A stretch of DNA of 33,961 nt from contig CAYTGO010000032.1 of NCBI GenBank assembly GCA_964437425.1, forward strand, positions 1-33,961. The letters run 5' to 3'. The notes beneath the pieces are model-generated. The model had not been told where the DNA came from. It saw only the letters and a program-made list of their open reading frames with translations, and did not search any database. The translations under genes were made by a program, and so were the position numbers. Of the stretch, positions 1 through 8,678 are shown one piece after another. Origin of the DNA: Scalindua sp964437425. Its GTDB lineage: Bacteria; Planctomycetota; Brocadiia; Brocadiales; Scalinduaceae. The stretch's first letter is position 1. Every line of letters starts with the position of its first letter.

Positions 1-2741
1 CCTACCTCTTTGCGGTAGTTCCAGCATCTGTCGCATTTGTTACTATCTGCTACACTGGCTTTAATAGATAGTTTTTCAAATATCTCTCCGTTATTTGCAG
101 AGTCTAGAGGTTCGCTGCTTATGGTTACATCTGAAACGATAAAGATCATTGCTAAATCTTTCTCGTACTCTTTCAGCAAACCGAGCAGTTCAGTGTCTTC
201 TGTGTAAAGATCAACTGCCGCCTCAAGAGAACTGCCGATCTGTTTTGCCGCTCTCATCGCTTCGAGCTCCCTTGCCACATCTGTCTTGACCTTAATAATT
301 TTTTCCCACTTATCGTTAAGTGCGTTATCAGTGTATTGTTCGTTGATAACCGGCCACTCAGAGAGATGAACACTGCTGTCGTCCTGATTAATCTCATTCC
401 ACACCTCTTCTGAAGTGTAAACCAGAACAGGAGCAAGCAGCCTTACCAATACAGAATTTATCCTGTGAAGAACAGTCTGTGTCGCACGTCTCTCAACAGA
501 GCTTTTTGAGAAAGTATATAACCGGTCCTTCATAATGTCAAAGTAGAATGAACTCATCTCAACCACGCAAAAGTTGAGTATATTGTGATAGACACGATGA
601 AACTGGAAGGATTCATACGCGGATGTAACAGACGCAATAAGTTCATCTGTCTTGTGCAGTGCCCAGCGGTCAATCTCCGGCATCTGTGCATACTCTACCA
701 AATCATTATGTAGATCAAAACCGGACAGGTTGCCCAGAATATATCTGAAGGTATTTCTAATGCGTCTGTAGGAATCAGACATATTTAAAATGATTTCCGA
801 TGAAGCGTGCATCTCGTTCCTGTACTCCATAGAAGAGGTCCAGAGCCTTACTATATCTCCACCCAACTCCTTCAGGGCATCTCCAACAGATACAAAGTTC
901 CCGAGCGACTTAGACATTTTTTTACCGTGTTCGTCTACAACAAAGCCATGAGTCAGCACTGTCTTGAAAGGAGCTGTATCCCACGCGGCAACAGAGAGAA
1001 GCAGCGAGAGTTGGAACCAGCCACGATGCTGGTCGCTTCCCTCAAGATATATATCTGCCGGGAAGTTTAACTCATCACGATTGTTCACTACAGAGTGATG
1101 GCTGGAGCCGGACTCGAACCATACATCGAATATATCATTCTCTTTCTCAAAATTGGTAGAATCACATTTCGGGCACATTGTGCCTTCAGGCAGGAACTCA
1201 TTTGTCTCTTTATAGAACCAGCTATCCGCACCATGTTTTAGAAACATATCGCGAACATGATTAACAACCTTCACATCTAAAAGTGATTCGTTACAACCTG
1301 TACAATAGAATGCCGGTATAGGCACACCCCAGGAACGTTGCCGTGAGATACACCAGTCCGGACGGTCCTTTATCATATTTGAAAGTCTGACTTCACCCCA
1401 TGACGGGATCCAATCTGATTTCTTTATCTCATCCAACGCATTTGTCCTGAGATCCTTATGGTCTATGCCTACAAACCACTGTTCTGTCGCTCTGAAAATC
1501 ACCGGTTTCCTGCAGCGCCAGCAATGAGGATAAGAGTGGTTTATTTTCTCCATATGCAACATAAGTCCCAACTCATCGAGTTTTTCAGCAATTGTTTTGT
1601 TCGCATCGTATATATTCAGTCCTGCAAAATCCCCAGCCTCTTCCGTAAAAATCCCGGTTGCATCAACAGGGCTTACTATCGGCAATTTGTATTTCAGACC
1701 AGTCTGGTAATCGTCCTGACCATGGCCCGGAGCTGTATGGACACAGCCGGTACCGTCAGTTAGAGTAACGTAGTTTGCCAGGACTACAGACCCCTCCCGC
1801 TTCATAATAGTGTGCTGATATTTCAAACCTTCAAGGGAGCTGCCTTTGACAGAGCCAAGACGTTCGTAGTCCTCTATCTCCTGTAGTTTCAAGACAGATT
1901 CCACCAGGTCCTCGGCAACTATTGAGACCTGTTTCTTTTGTGTTTTCGGATTTATGTATCTTACTGCTGTGTATTGAAATTCTGGATGCACCGCGATTGC
2001 AAGATTTGCAGGCAGTGTCCATGGAGTAGTAGTCCATATCAGCATATGAACATCTTCGTCCTGGATTTTTGGAAAGATATCTTTTGGGGAATTTATTAAT
2101 TTGAAATTAACGAAGATTGAAGGACTGGTTTTGTCCTGATGTTCCAACTCCGCCTCGGCAAGAGCGGTCTCACATTGCATACACCAGTGTATAGGCTTCA
2201 GACTTCTGTAAACGTACCCTTTTTCTACCAGCTTCCCAAAGACCTCAATTATTCCCGCTTCATATTGTGGAGTAAATGTAAGGTATGCAGATTCCCAGTC
2301 ACCGGATACACCCAGTGCCTTAAACTGTTTCTTCTGCACTTTCACGAATTTCTCAGCATATTTCTTGCACTTCTTGCGAATATCAAGCTTCTTCATACCC
2401 TTCGCTTCTGAACCGAGCTCCTGCAGGACCCTGTGTTCAATCGGCAGTCCATGGCAGTCCCATCCGGGTATGTAAGGGGCATCGTAGCCCTTCATTGTAT
2501 AGAAACGGATAATTATATCTTTCAGGATTTTGTTTAGTCCTGTTCCTATGTGTAGGTCACCGGTAGGATATGGAGGCCCATCATGTAGAATGAATTTTTC
2601 CGCGCCAGCCCTCGCTTGTCGGATTTGAGCGTATAGATCTTTTTTATCCCAATTTTTAAGAAATTCAGGCTCTCTCTGAACCAGGTTTCCCTTCATGGAG
2701 AATTTTGTTTTTGGTAAATTTATTGTATCTTTATAACTCAT
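1..2741 (-). CDS. ileS: isoleucyl-tRNA synthetase (3' end beyond window)
   Basis: Class I aminoacyl-tRNA synthetase that charges tRNA-Ile in the cytoplasm. Reading leftward from the ATG at 2741, the frame stays open to the window edge (about 913 codons). It starts MSYKDTINLPKTKF and contains the HIGH-type motif PTGDLHIGTGLN (near 2545-2580), the DVWFESGSSH motif (near 1096-1130) and the KMSKS motif GKKMSKSLGN (near 895-925). At the left edge it reads KCDRCWNYRKEVG, the first half of the C-terminal zinc finger found in bacterial IleRS. Only the last Cys pair and a few residues should be missing, since the family is usually about 920-940 aa. No T-box leader is visible upstream. The identification is secure. 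Confidence 0.97.
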   Translation of the reverse strand, partial: MSYKDTINLPKTKFSMKGNLVQREPEFLKNWDKKDLYAQIRQARAGAEKFILHDGPPYPTGDLHIGTGLNKILKDIIIRFYTMKGYDAPYIPGWDCHGLPIEHRVLQELGSEAKGMKKLDIRKKCKKYAEKFVKVQKKQFKALGVSGDWESAYLTFTPQYEAGIIEVFGKLVEKGYVYRSLKPIHWCMQCETALAEAELEHQDKTSPSIFVNFKLINSPKDIFPKIQDEDVHMLIWTTTPWTLPANLAIAVHPEFQYTAVRYINPKTQKKQVSIVAEDLVESVLKLQEIEDYERLGSVKGSSLEGLKYQHTIMKREGSVVLANYVTLTDGTGCVHTAPGHGQDDYQTGLKYKLPIVSPVDATGIFTEEAGDFAGLNIYDANKTIAEKLDELGLMLHMEKINHSYPHCWRCRKPVIFRATEQWFVGIDHKDLRTNALDEIKKSDWIPSWGEVRLSNMIKDRPDWCISRQRSWGVPIPAFYCTGCNESLLDVKVVNHVRDMFLKHGADSWFYKETNEFLPEGTMCPKCDSTNFEKENDIFDVWFESGSSHHSVVNNRDELNFPADIYLEGSDQHRGWFQLSLLLSVAAWDTAPFKTVLTHGFVVDEHGKKMSKSLGNFVSVGDALKELGGDIVRLWTSSMEYRNEMHASSEIILNMSDSYRRIRNTFRYILGNLSGFDLHNDLVEYAQMPEIDRWALHKTDELIASVTSAYESFQFHRVYHNILNFCVVEMSSFYFDIMKDRLYTFSKSSVERRATQTVLHRINSVLVRLLAPVLVYTSEEVWNEINQDDSSVHLSEWPVINEQYTDNALNDKWEKIIKVKTDVARELEAMRAAKQIGSSLEAAVDLYTEDTELLGLLKEYEKDLAMIFIVSDVTISSEPLDSANNGEIFEKLSIKASVADSNKCDRCWNYRKEV

Positions 2742-2773
2742 AATTATATTAGGGATAAATCCATTTTTTTAAG

Positions 2774-2811
2774 TTTTAAGTGCCTAAAGTTCGAAGTGAA
2801 CTAAAGTTAAT
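2774..2811. repeat. CTAAAGT-type short periodic repeat, copy 1
   Basis: The intergenic stretch between ileS and the YggU gene contains spaced AAGTG and CTAAAGT units and ends CTAAAGTTAATG. A longer version with the same ending lies at 3145-3186, on the other side of the YggU gene. The repetition is seen directly; the function is unknown. Confidence 0.55.
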
Positions 2812-2840
2812 GAAAATCCATACAATATAAATCAGCACCT

Positions 2841-3125
2841 TCAAGTTGCTAATTTAGAGAAACCTTCTTTTGTAATATTTCTAATTAACACTTTCTTCTC
2901 TCTTGACGTTTCACCGGAAAGTATCTCAATGTCAGAGCTTTTTACGTCAAGTGATTTAGAAAGCACTTTGATTACTGCCTTATTAGCTTTTCCCTTTTCC
3001 GGAGCGACAGTAACTGCAATTTTCAGCTGGTCTGCATGCTCCCCCACTACCCTGTCTCTGCTTGCATTTGGTTGTACCTTAACAGACACAACTATTCCGT
3101 CCTCAACTTCTCTTATTTTAACCAT
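2841..3125 (-). CDS. YggU/DUF167 family protein
   Basis: A 94-aa protein of the DUF167 (YggU) family, small alpha/beta proteins of unproven function that are widespread in bacteria and also occur in eukaryotes. The family core is visible: VKVQPNASRDRVVG near the N-terminus, then APEKGKANKAVIKVLSK and a C-terminal segment with SGETSREKKVLI. I chose the ATG at 3125; a GTG directly upstream (3128) would add one residue. No clear Shine-Dalgarno sequence is seen. It lies between ileS and acylphosphatase, flanked on both sides by CTAAAGT-type repeats. Confidence 0.88.
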   Translation of the reverse strand: MVKIREVEDGIVVSVKVQPNASRDRVVGEHADQLKIAVTVAPEKGKANKAVIKVLSKSLDVKSSDIEILSGETSREKKVLIRNITKEGFSKLAT

Positions 3126-3144
3126 CACGACACAAAAAAAATAA

Positions 3145-3186
3145 GTTTGAAGTGACTAAAGTGATCTAAAGTGCCTAAAGTTAATG
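3145..3186. repeat. CTAAAGT-type short periodic repeat, copy 2
   Basis: About 42 bp made of GAAGTGACTAAAGTG, ATCTAAAGTG and CCTAAAGTTAATG in series, a 9-10 bp periodicity. It sits between the YggU and acylphosphatase genes and shares its 3' end with the copy at 2774-2811. It does not form a good hairpin. It resembles the short periodic intergenic repeats seen in many environmental bacterial genomes. Confidence 0.6.
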
Positions 3187-3211
3187 TAATATGATTTCTC
3201 TTCTTACAATA

Positions 3212-3490
3212 CTAATATTTTATTGTAAACGAATCGTAATCGCCTGTTGCCTGCTCCCAGATTGTTTCAACATTGCTGACCACTGCTCCAGGAGGTCCTT
3301 TTTTGCACCACTCTACGATCTGTTCAATCTTATCTGTCTCACCCTCAAAAACAGCTTCAACACGTCCATCAGAACAGTTCTTCACCCAGCCTGTCAGACC
3401 CAGTTTACCAGACTCTTCTATCGTACTGGCCCTGAAAAAGACACCTTGAACTATCCCCTCGATAACGATATGTAATCGTGCGATTTCCAT
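3212..3490 (-). CDS. acyP: acylphosphatase
   Basis: A 92-aa enzyme hydrolysing acyl phosphates such as carbamoyl or 1,3-bisphosphoglyceroyl phosphate. It matches the family in length and in both signature regions: the phosphate-binding loop IVQGVFFR with catalytic Arg20, and GLTGWVKN with catalytic Asn38, followed by DGRVEAVFEG. It is a minus-strand gene between the YggU gene and the terminator downstream of ccsA, so it probably has its own promoter in the 3500-3650 region. Confidence 0.95.
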   Translation of the reverse strand: MEIARLHIVIEGIVQGVFFRASTIEESGKLGLTGWVKNCSDGRVEAVFEGETDKIEQIVEWCKKGPPGAVVSNVETIWEQATGDYDSFTIKY

Positions 3491-3656
3491 GTTAATCCAG
3501 GTTCAATTTCATTAAATCAGTAAAATTCGTGTCAAAAAAATTACCGGAACATGCACAGCAAAAATTAGAATATAGTTATTTTCCAGAAATTGTAAATATT
3601 ATTATTCCACAATTTAAAATAATCTGTATTGATGAAGTGATTCAGGAGATATGATT

Positions 3657-3710
3657 AAATCAGGCCCTTCAGCGCATTAATACCGGCGTCTGAAGAGCCT
3701 GATTAAGTTT
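3657..3710. terminator. hairpin terminator downstream of ccsA
   Basis: AATCAGGC (3658-3665) pairs with GCCTGATT (3697-3704). An inner CTTCAG/CTGAAG pair extends the stem to about 16 bp with one-base bulges. It follows the ccsA stop by about 20 nt on the minus strand. The T-rich tail is weak on the minus strand (TTTAAT) and better on the plus strand (TTTTT). It most likely ends the resB-ccsA transcript. Confidence 0.75.
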
Positions 3711-3730
3711 TTCTGTAAGTTGCTTAAGCC

Positions 3731-4606
3731 TTATTCTGCGTAAATGTGATCACTATCTACAGAACTTGGAAGCTTATGCAGACCCATGAAAGTAAACAGA
3801 ACTATAGGGAAAGCGATCAGAAGTATTATTGAAAGCAGAATAGGTCTGAACGATTTTTTGATATTTGTCTTAGGCAGCATCAACGGCAGATGCATGTAAG
3901 TAAGATATACAAGCCAGCTGATTAAGGACCATATCTCTTTAGGGTCCCATCCCCAGTATGTACCCCACGCTCCTTTAGCCCAGATCGAACCGGTAATCAA
4001 TCCAATAGTTAAAAATGGGAAACCAATGGAAACTGCAATATAGGCAAGCTTATCAAAGCTATAGTCCTTCTTCTTCTGGACTTCTGTCCCGTCAGCTGCT
4101 GCTTCTTTCGGCTTGTCAGAAACAAAAGCTTTACGTACCAGGTGAACGATCGCAGCGGAGAACGACATACTCAGCGCTGAATAGGATAAGAAATAACATA
4201 TTACATGTGTGACCAGCCATTTACTTTGCAGAGCCGGAGGCAGTTCCTTTATTGTACTATCAATACCAAGCGCAGAACATATCATCCACGCAGCCAGAAC
4301 ACCCTGCAATGCACCTATGATCCCCAGACGGGATTCATGCACTTTAACAATAAAGATGGTAACTAGCTCAAAGATCAGGTAAACAAGTGCAATACTCCAT
4401 CCAAAGAATATAAACGATTCATATTTATCAGACATCGGAGCGTGATGCGCTTCTGCCCACCTGTTCAGTACCACAATTGTATTTAATATAAAACCACCTG
4501 CGAACAAGCCAAAAGCGGCCCAGCGCATGGTTTTAGCTCTCCATACTTCCCTGACTATGTAAGCAACAATGGCTGCAATATACACATAAAATGTCAAATT
4601 CAGCAT
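3731..4606 (-). CDS. ccsA: CcsA/ResC cytochrome c synthase subunit (system II)
   Basis: A 291-aa polytopic membrane protein of the CcmC/CcsA haem-handling family, with about eight hydrophobic segments. The haem-binding WWD motif is seen at residues 209-226 (WAKGAWGTYWGWDPKEIW). Candidate flanking His ligands lie near residues 134 and 277. With ResB it forms the system II synthase that attaches haem to CxxCH apocytochromes on the outer face of the membrane. It follows resB on the same strand with an 85-bp gap and precedes a hairpin terminator, consistent with a resB-ccsA operon. A soluble Lys/Asp-rich loop (about residues 160-185) is somewhat long. Confidence 0.93.
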   Translation of the reverse strand: MLNLTFYVYIAAIVAYIVREVWRAKTMRWAAFGLFAGGFILNTIVVLNRWAEAHHAPMSDKYESFIFFGWSIALVYLIFELVTIFIVKVHESRLGIIGALQGVLAAWMICSALGIDSTIKELPPALQSKWLVTHVICYFLSYSALSMSFSAAIVHLVRKAFVSDKPKEAAADGTEVQKKKDYSFDKLAYIAVSIGFPFLTIGLITGSIWAKGAWGTYWGWDPKEIWSLISWLVYLTYMHLPLMLPKTNIKKSFRPILLSIILLIAFPIVLFTFMGLHKLPSSVDSDHIYAE

Positions 4607-4691
4607 AATACACCTCTCTTCTCTATTTTGTTAAACGAAAAACATCTATCATTGATCACTCCAAATCAGCAATTTAGAGACAATGAATTAT

Positions 4692-6572
4692 TTACTCCTC
4701 TATATGTTCAGCCAACATCTCTTCTTCGGAATAAATATCTTTTATCTTTTTACCTTTCTGGAATTTTTTTCTCAAGAAAGGCTTTACGTAAAAGATAAAG
4801 ACTATACCCAGACATAAAAGAATAAACCCGGTATACACTACTATTATTCCAGGATTTTTTGTTACCTGAAGGCCGGTATATCTCTCTCCTTCCGGATCGT
4901 AGCTGGACTGGTAAAACACAAAACCCTTATACTTCAAAGGATCGTTGACTTCAATAGTTTTTGTCATCATAGTTTTGCCGTTTTCCACAACCCTAAGTAT
5001 GCTTTTGTAATCTTTTATCTCCATACCGGATTTTTCATATAAAACGGCAAAGTTGTTATCAGGATACCAATGTGGAGGTGTGTGTGCAAATACCCACTCT
5101 GCATACTTTCCTCTTGGCCCTTCCATCTCTATCAAAGCTGCAGGATTTCCATGATGTTCACCAGGCCCGTGATTATGGCCCTCGTGCCCACCTGTCCTCT
5201 TGACAACTGTCTGTTTCAAGCTATGTGATGGAAAGTATTTTTTGATACGTATTTTCAGTTCCGAATCAGTGATATCATAACCCTGGTCAAGTACCCAATC
5301 ATTTGTACTGATTACCTTTCCACCCTTTATGTAGGTAATCGTCTGCTTCCCGCTTCTGCTCTGGACAATTCTTACTCTATTCTTAGCATCCGAGAAATCT
5401 TCAGGAACGGTACATAAAAGCTTAACGTCCTTATAGATTGTTTTATGGGCCTTATCCTGGTAATCAGGATACTTCGAAAACGACCAACGAGAATCTTTAC
5501 CCTGAGGGCCGCTAATCTCAACCATTACGGCAGGATTATTTGGTTCCTGCTCGCTTAATGCCACTAACCTCTTTGAGTAATCCAGCGCAAAGTCCTTTAC
5601 CTCAACCGTATAGTCAGTACCTTTAACCGAAATTTTCTGTCCTTTTTCAACCGGTACATTTTTAACTATATCTGTTCCCTCTATTCTTATTTCAAGCGTT
5701 GGTTTGGTACTGCTCTTAGCTGCTGCATTTGTCAGTCTCTCATGCGCCTCATCAGTGTCAGCCCAAACATAATCAATCTTTAAATCACGCTGTGTATCGT
5801 TATACCAGTTACGGTCGTTGGCAAGAAGCCAACCTTCTGCAGTAACTTTATCTTTGGCTGAGAGCTGAATATAGAGAGCCGGGTTTTTAGGTTCATCAGA
5901 CACATTAATAGGTTCATGTTGAACTTCCGCGTCTTCAATAAGTTCTTTAACAGTAGCGGCATAATTAGTACCCGGAATGCTAATCTTCTTACCTACTTTT
6001 AGAGATACCGCTTTCTGTTTATCTTTGTCTTTTACATAAGTAATAAGCTTATATTTTGGAGGATGCTTCTCTATTATAAAATCATCACAGAACACCTGGA
6101 AACCAAGTGGCATCTTCTGATAGTCAGCCCTTGTCAGATAATAGTCTACAGATTTGCCCTCGTAAACATTAACTCCACCCTTTACACCTGTTAGAAGATC
6201 TACTACACAACCAACCAGGATCAAGATTATGCTTATATGTGTAACCAGGAAGCCGATCATCAGTACCTTATTGCGCCACCTCTTAACGGTACAGCAACCT
6301 AAATTTACACAAAGTAATATCAGAAGAAACGAAAACCAGTATGAGTGAAATATATCGGTAAACTGAATTGCAGCGAAGAATTTTGCGAGACCTGCTCCAT
6401 ATCTGCTCACATACTCTTCAGGAGATTTCTGTTGAAGAATGACCGTTCCTACAACACATGCAACAGCCATTATTACTATGATAATAACAGCAAGTCTGAC
6501 AGAGCACAAAATCTCCCAGGTCTTGCTATCACTATTTGATTTTCTTTGTTGCGGTTCTGCGGGGTTTGCCAT
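4692..6572 (-). CDS. resB: ResB/Ccs1-like cytochrome c biogenesis protein, enlarged periplasmic region
   Basis: A 626-aa partner of CcsA. Membrane segments lie at about residues 21-45, 76-93 and 104-124 and, after a roughly 445-residue extracytoplasmic region, at 575-598, which is the ResB topology. The N-terminal LCSVRLAVIIIVIMAVACVVGT segment and C-terminal KYKGFVFYQSSYDPEG are typical of the family. The periplasmic part holds three related units (about 194-257, 310-372, 437-503). Each has a beta-rich start, then NPA followed by alternating hydrophobic residues, then an aromatic W..W/Y end. Before the third unit is a His-rich loop, GGHEGHNHGPGEHHGN (461-476), suggesting metal or haem contact. 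First gene of the resB-ccsA pair. Confidence 0.88.
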   Translation of the reverse strand: MANPAEPQQRKSNSDSKTWEILCSVRLAVIIIVIMAVACVVGTVILQQKSPEEYVSRYGAGLAKFFAAIQFTDIFHSYWFSFLLILLCVNLGCCTVKRWRNKVLMIGFLVTHISIILILVGCVVDLLTGVKGGVNVYEGKSVDYYLTRADYQKMPLGFQVFCDDFIIEKHPPKYKLITYVKDKDKQKAVSLKVGKKISIPGTNYAATVKELIEDAEVQHEPINVSDEPKNPALYIQLSAKDKVTAEGWLLANDRNWYNDTQRDLKIDYVWADTDEAHERLTNAAAKSSTKPTLEIRIEGTDIVKNVPVEKGQKISVKGTDYTVEVKDFALDYSKRLVALSEQEPNNPAVMVEISGPQGKDSRWSFSKYPDYQDKAHKTIYKDVKLLCTVPEDFSDAKNRVRIVQSRSGKQTITYIKGGKVISTNDWVLDQGYDITDSELKIRIKKYFPSHSLKQTVVKRTGGHEGHNHGPGEHHGNPAALIEMEGPRGKYAEWVFAHTPPHWYPDNNFAVLYEKSGMEIKDYKSILRVVENGKTMMTKTIEVNDPLKYKGFVFYQSSYDPEGERYTGLQVTKNPGIIVVYTGFILLCLGIVFIFYVKPFLRKKFQKGKKIKDIYSEEEMLAEHIEE

Positions 6573-6691
6573 ACTGCCCTACTACCTTACTTTTTATTCA
6601 ACAACATCTTCCTCTACTTATAGCAAGGCTTTTAAGCTTTGTAAGAAGTGTTTAAGATTTATAAAAATTAATTTCTATTATTTCAATTACT

Positions 6692-7369
6692 TTAACTGGA
6701 TTCCGGAGACAATATAAGAAATTCAACTCTCCTATTTTGCATCTTACCAGCTTTATTTTTGTTAGAGGCTATCGGCCTGTTTGGGCCATAGCCGGCTATA
6801 TGTATTCTACTTTCCTCTATATGTCCTTTATTTACAAGATAATGCAGAACACTTAACGCTCTTCCGGCAGATAAATGATGGTTCGATTCCCATATGTATT
6901 TTGACCTTACTATAGGGTCATTATCCGTATGACCATCAACTCTTACTATGGCTGAAGGGCGAGATGTAAGGTGCTTGGCAATTTTCTCCAGAGCAACTTC
7001 ACCTTTAGTCTTTAACTTGGCCAGACCCGAACCAAACAAAATCGTCTCAGGAAGCTGGATCATAGGCCCTTCTGCTGTATCTCTAACCGCAGCACCACCA
7101 CCGATAGAACGAGCAAGTATCTCTAAATCGGTACGAAGTCTTTCCTTCTCTTCCTCATCTGACTGCGCACGATTTTCATAAACACTGTTTACTTTATTAG
7201 CAGCGTCTAATTCAGTTCTTAGCTGATCAAGCTCTGACATCTGGTCGCGAACAGTAATTGCCTGGCGCTTATTGGCTCTTCTCAGCTCTTCCAATTCGGC
7301 ACAACCCTGCACCAGAAAGACTGATAAAGCCAAAATTACGAACCCAAAACGTCTCATGTTCTTCGTCAT
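6692..7369 (-). CDS. OmpA-family peptidoglycan-associated lipoprotein
   Basis: A 225-aa envelope protein. A short basic N-terminus and hydrophobic stretch end in the lipobox LVQGC, so it is probably a lipidated signal peptide cleaved before that Cys. A coiled-coil region follows (about 24-80, rich in E, L, R, Q), then an OmpA/MotB peptidoglycan-binding domain with VRVDGHTDND, LSAGRALSVLHYLV and the terminal NRRVEFLI. I chose the ATG at 7369 because it places the signal peptide at the N-terminus and has GGAG upstream; an in-frame TTG at 7420 would add 17 unlikely residues. Probably a Pal-like tether between envelope and cell wall. Confidence 0.88.
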   Translation of the reverse strand: MTKNMRRFGFVILALSVFLVQGCAELEELRRANKRQAITVRDQMSELDQLRTELDAANKVNSVYENRAQSDEEEKERLRTDLEILARSIGGGAAVRDTAEGPMIQLPETILFGSGLAKLKTKGEVALEKIAKHLTSRPSAIVRVDGHTDNDPIVRSKYIWESNHHLSAGRALSVLHYLVNKGHIEESRIHIAGYGPNRPIASNKNKAGKMQNRRVEFLILSPESS

Positions 7370-7479
7370 ATTCTGCTTCGCTCCACCAATTTCCAGCAAG
7401 GATTTAGTAAAGACTGACAAAATTTAAACTACGACTGTAACACATGATAAAACCCTTTGCAAGCAATTTTTGACCATTG

Positions 7480-7866
7480 TCAGCTCTTATATGTTTTTTC
7501 AGGATCGAAGATTTTTTCTTCGTTTATTTCGATACTATTCGTCTTATTATTGTACTTTCTGTAATAACATGACATATAACCCGCGTGACATGCCGCAACA
7601 TTCTGTTTAACCTTAATAACTAACGATTTACCCTCGCAATCAAAGAAAACCTCCTCTACCAACTGTGTATGGCCCGAAGTTTCCCCTTTAATCATTAATC
7701 TGTTTTGCGAACGACGAAATACATGTACTTTACCCGTTTCAACAGTCTTTTCCAGGGCATCCTTATTCATAAAACATAGTGTTAAAACCCTGTTATCATC
7801 TGCGTTTACAATTACAGCCGGTATCAGGCCTTTGTCATCAAATTTAACGTTGTCTATTAATTGCAT
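7480..7866 (-). CDS. hisI: phosphoribosyl-AMP cyclohydrolase
   Basis: A 128-aa monofunctional HisI that opens the purine ring of PR-AMP in step 3 of histidine biosynthesis. Family hallmarks include GLIPAVIVNAD, MNKDALEKTVETGKVH, the GETSGHTQLVEEV loop, and the metal-binding DCEG and ACHAGYMSCYY segments with conserved Cys. There is no HisE (pyrophosphohydrolase) fusion. No other his gene is in the window, so the his pathway is scattered here. Same strand as thiE and purB but separated from them by 168 bp containing repeats. Confidence 0.95.
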   Translation of the reverse strand: MQLIDNVKFDDKGLIPAVIVNADDNRVLTLCFMNKDALEKTVETGKVHVFRRSQNRLMIKGETSGHTQLVEEVFFDCEGKSLVIKVKQNVAACHAGYMSCYYRKYNNKTNSIEINEEKIFDPEKTYKS

Positions 7867-7890
7867 CTTTACTCCCGATTAAAAAGTGTG

Positions 7891-7924
7891 TATGGCGCAA
7901 TGGAAACCTAAAGGTTTCCGCTAC
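7891..7924. repeat. palindromic intergenic repeat, short copy
   Basis: Reads TATGGC, then an ATGGAAACCT/AGGTTTCC palindrome ending CCGCTAC. The same string, with one base different in the loop, forms the right half of the 75-bp element at 14271-14345. It lies just upstream of hisI. It could be a truncated copy of that element or a REP-like palindrome. Confidence 0.6.
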
Positions 7925-7986
7925 GGTAGTAAATTAAACAGAGATAATCTTCTATTTTATCCCTTAATCCTTAAATTACTCAGTTG

Positions 7987-8014
7987 TTTCTCTGTGTTCT
8001 CTGCGAGCTCTGCG
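7987..8014. repeat. CTCTGYG short periodic repeat
   Basis: Three near-identical 9-nt units, each carrying CTCTGTG or CTCTGCG, in the thiE-hisI intergenic region. This is a low-complexity periodic repeat of the type often found between genes in environmental bacteria. No gene is seen in this interval. Confidence 0.5.
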
Positions 8015-8034
8015 TTAAGATTTGTTTTCCAAGG

Positions 8035-8673
8035 TCAATTAGTGCTTAGTTCCATTTCTCTGCAAATCCTTGTTACGGCCTGTTCAGGACTATCGGAGAG
8101 AAGAATTGCTGATATTACAGCAATGCCATCGGCGCCATTTTCAAGCACTTTACTTACATTGTTTTCATTAATTCCGCCCAAAGCAATAACAGGAATGTTA
8201 ATATGCTCTTTTATCTTTCCTATTTCACCAACCCCCAACGGCTTTATGAAATAATCCTTATTTGCGGTATCAAAAATTGGACTAATAGAAATGTAATCGG
8301 CTCCACTACTTTCCGCTCTCTCCGCCTCCTCAAGGCTATGTGCCGAAAATCCAATTATCTTATCCTGCCCGATCATCCTCCGAACCGTATCTATTTCCAG
8401 GGACTGCCAGCCAAGATGAACGCCATCTGCATCAACTGCAGTTGCAATATCAACCCTGTCATTAATTATCAGGTTTGCGCCTTTTCTCTCAGTTATTTCA
8501 CGAATCTCTTTTGCCAGGCTAAACAAATCACCGGTGCTCAGGTCTTTTTCCCTCAATTGCACAGTTCCAACTCCACCGTCAATCGCCTGTTCTATTATGT
8601 CAGTAAGTTTTTTACCACAAACCTTCCTGTCAGTTATCAGAACAAAATCCAATCCCTTGATTGAATCACCCAT
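8035..8673 (-). CDS. thiE: thiamine-phosphate synthase
   Basis: A TIM-barrel enzyme (212 aa) that joins HMP-PP and thiazole phosphate to form thiamine monophosphate. Motifs in order: VLITDRK, VGTVQLREKD, IINDRVDIA with DGVHLGWQ, IGFSAHS, YISISPIF and IPVIALGGI, all in their expected positions. I prefer the ATG at 8673 (AAGG about 10 nt upstream). A GTG at 8682 would overlap the purB stop as GTGA and add three residues. Its close coupling to purB suggests they are co-transcribed. Confidence 0.95.
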   Translation of the reverse strand: MGDSIKGLDFVLITDRKVCGKKLTDIIEQAIDGGVGTVQLREKDLSTGDLFSLAKEIREITERKGANLIINDRVDIATAVDADGVHLGWQSLEIDTVRRMIGQDKIIGFSAHSLEEAERAESSGADYISISPIFDTANKDYFIKPLGVGEIGKIKEHINIPVIALGGINENNVSKVLENGADGIAVISAILLSDSPEQAVTRICREMELSTN

Positions 8674-8678
8674 AGTTC

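Noticed and set aside
254..2411. Several open frames of 60-101 codons on both strands within this stretch
   Set aside because: They lie inside ileS, which has all its motifs in one continuous frame; the others lack ribosome-binding sites and family similarity.
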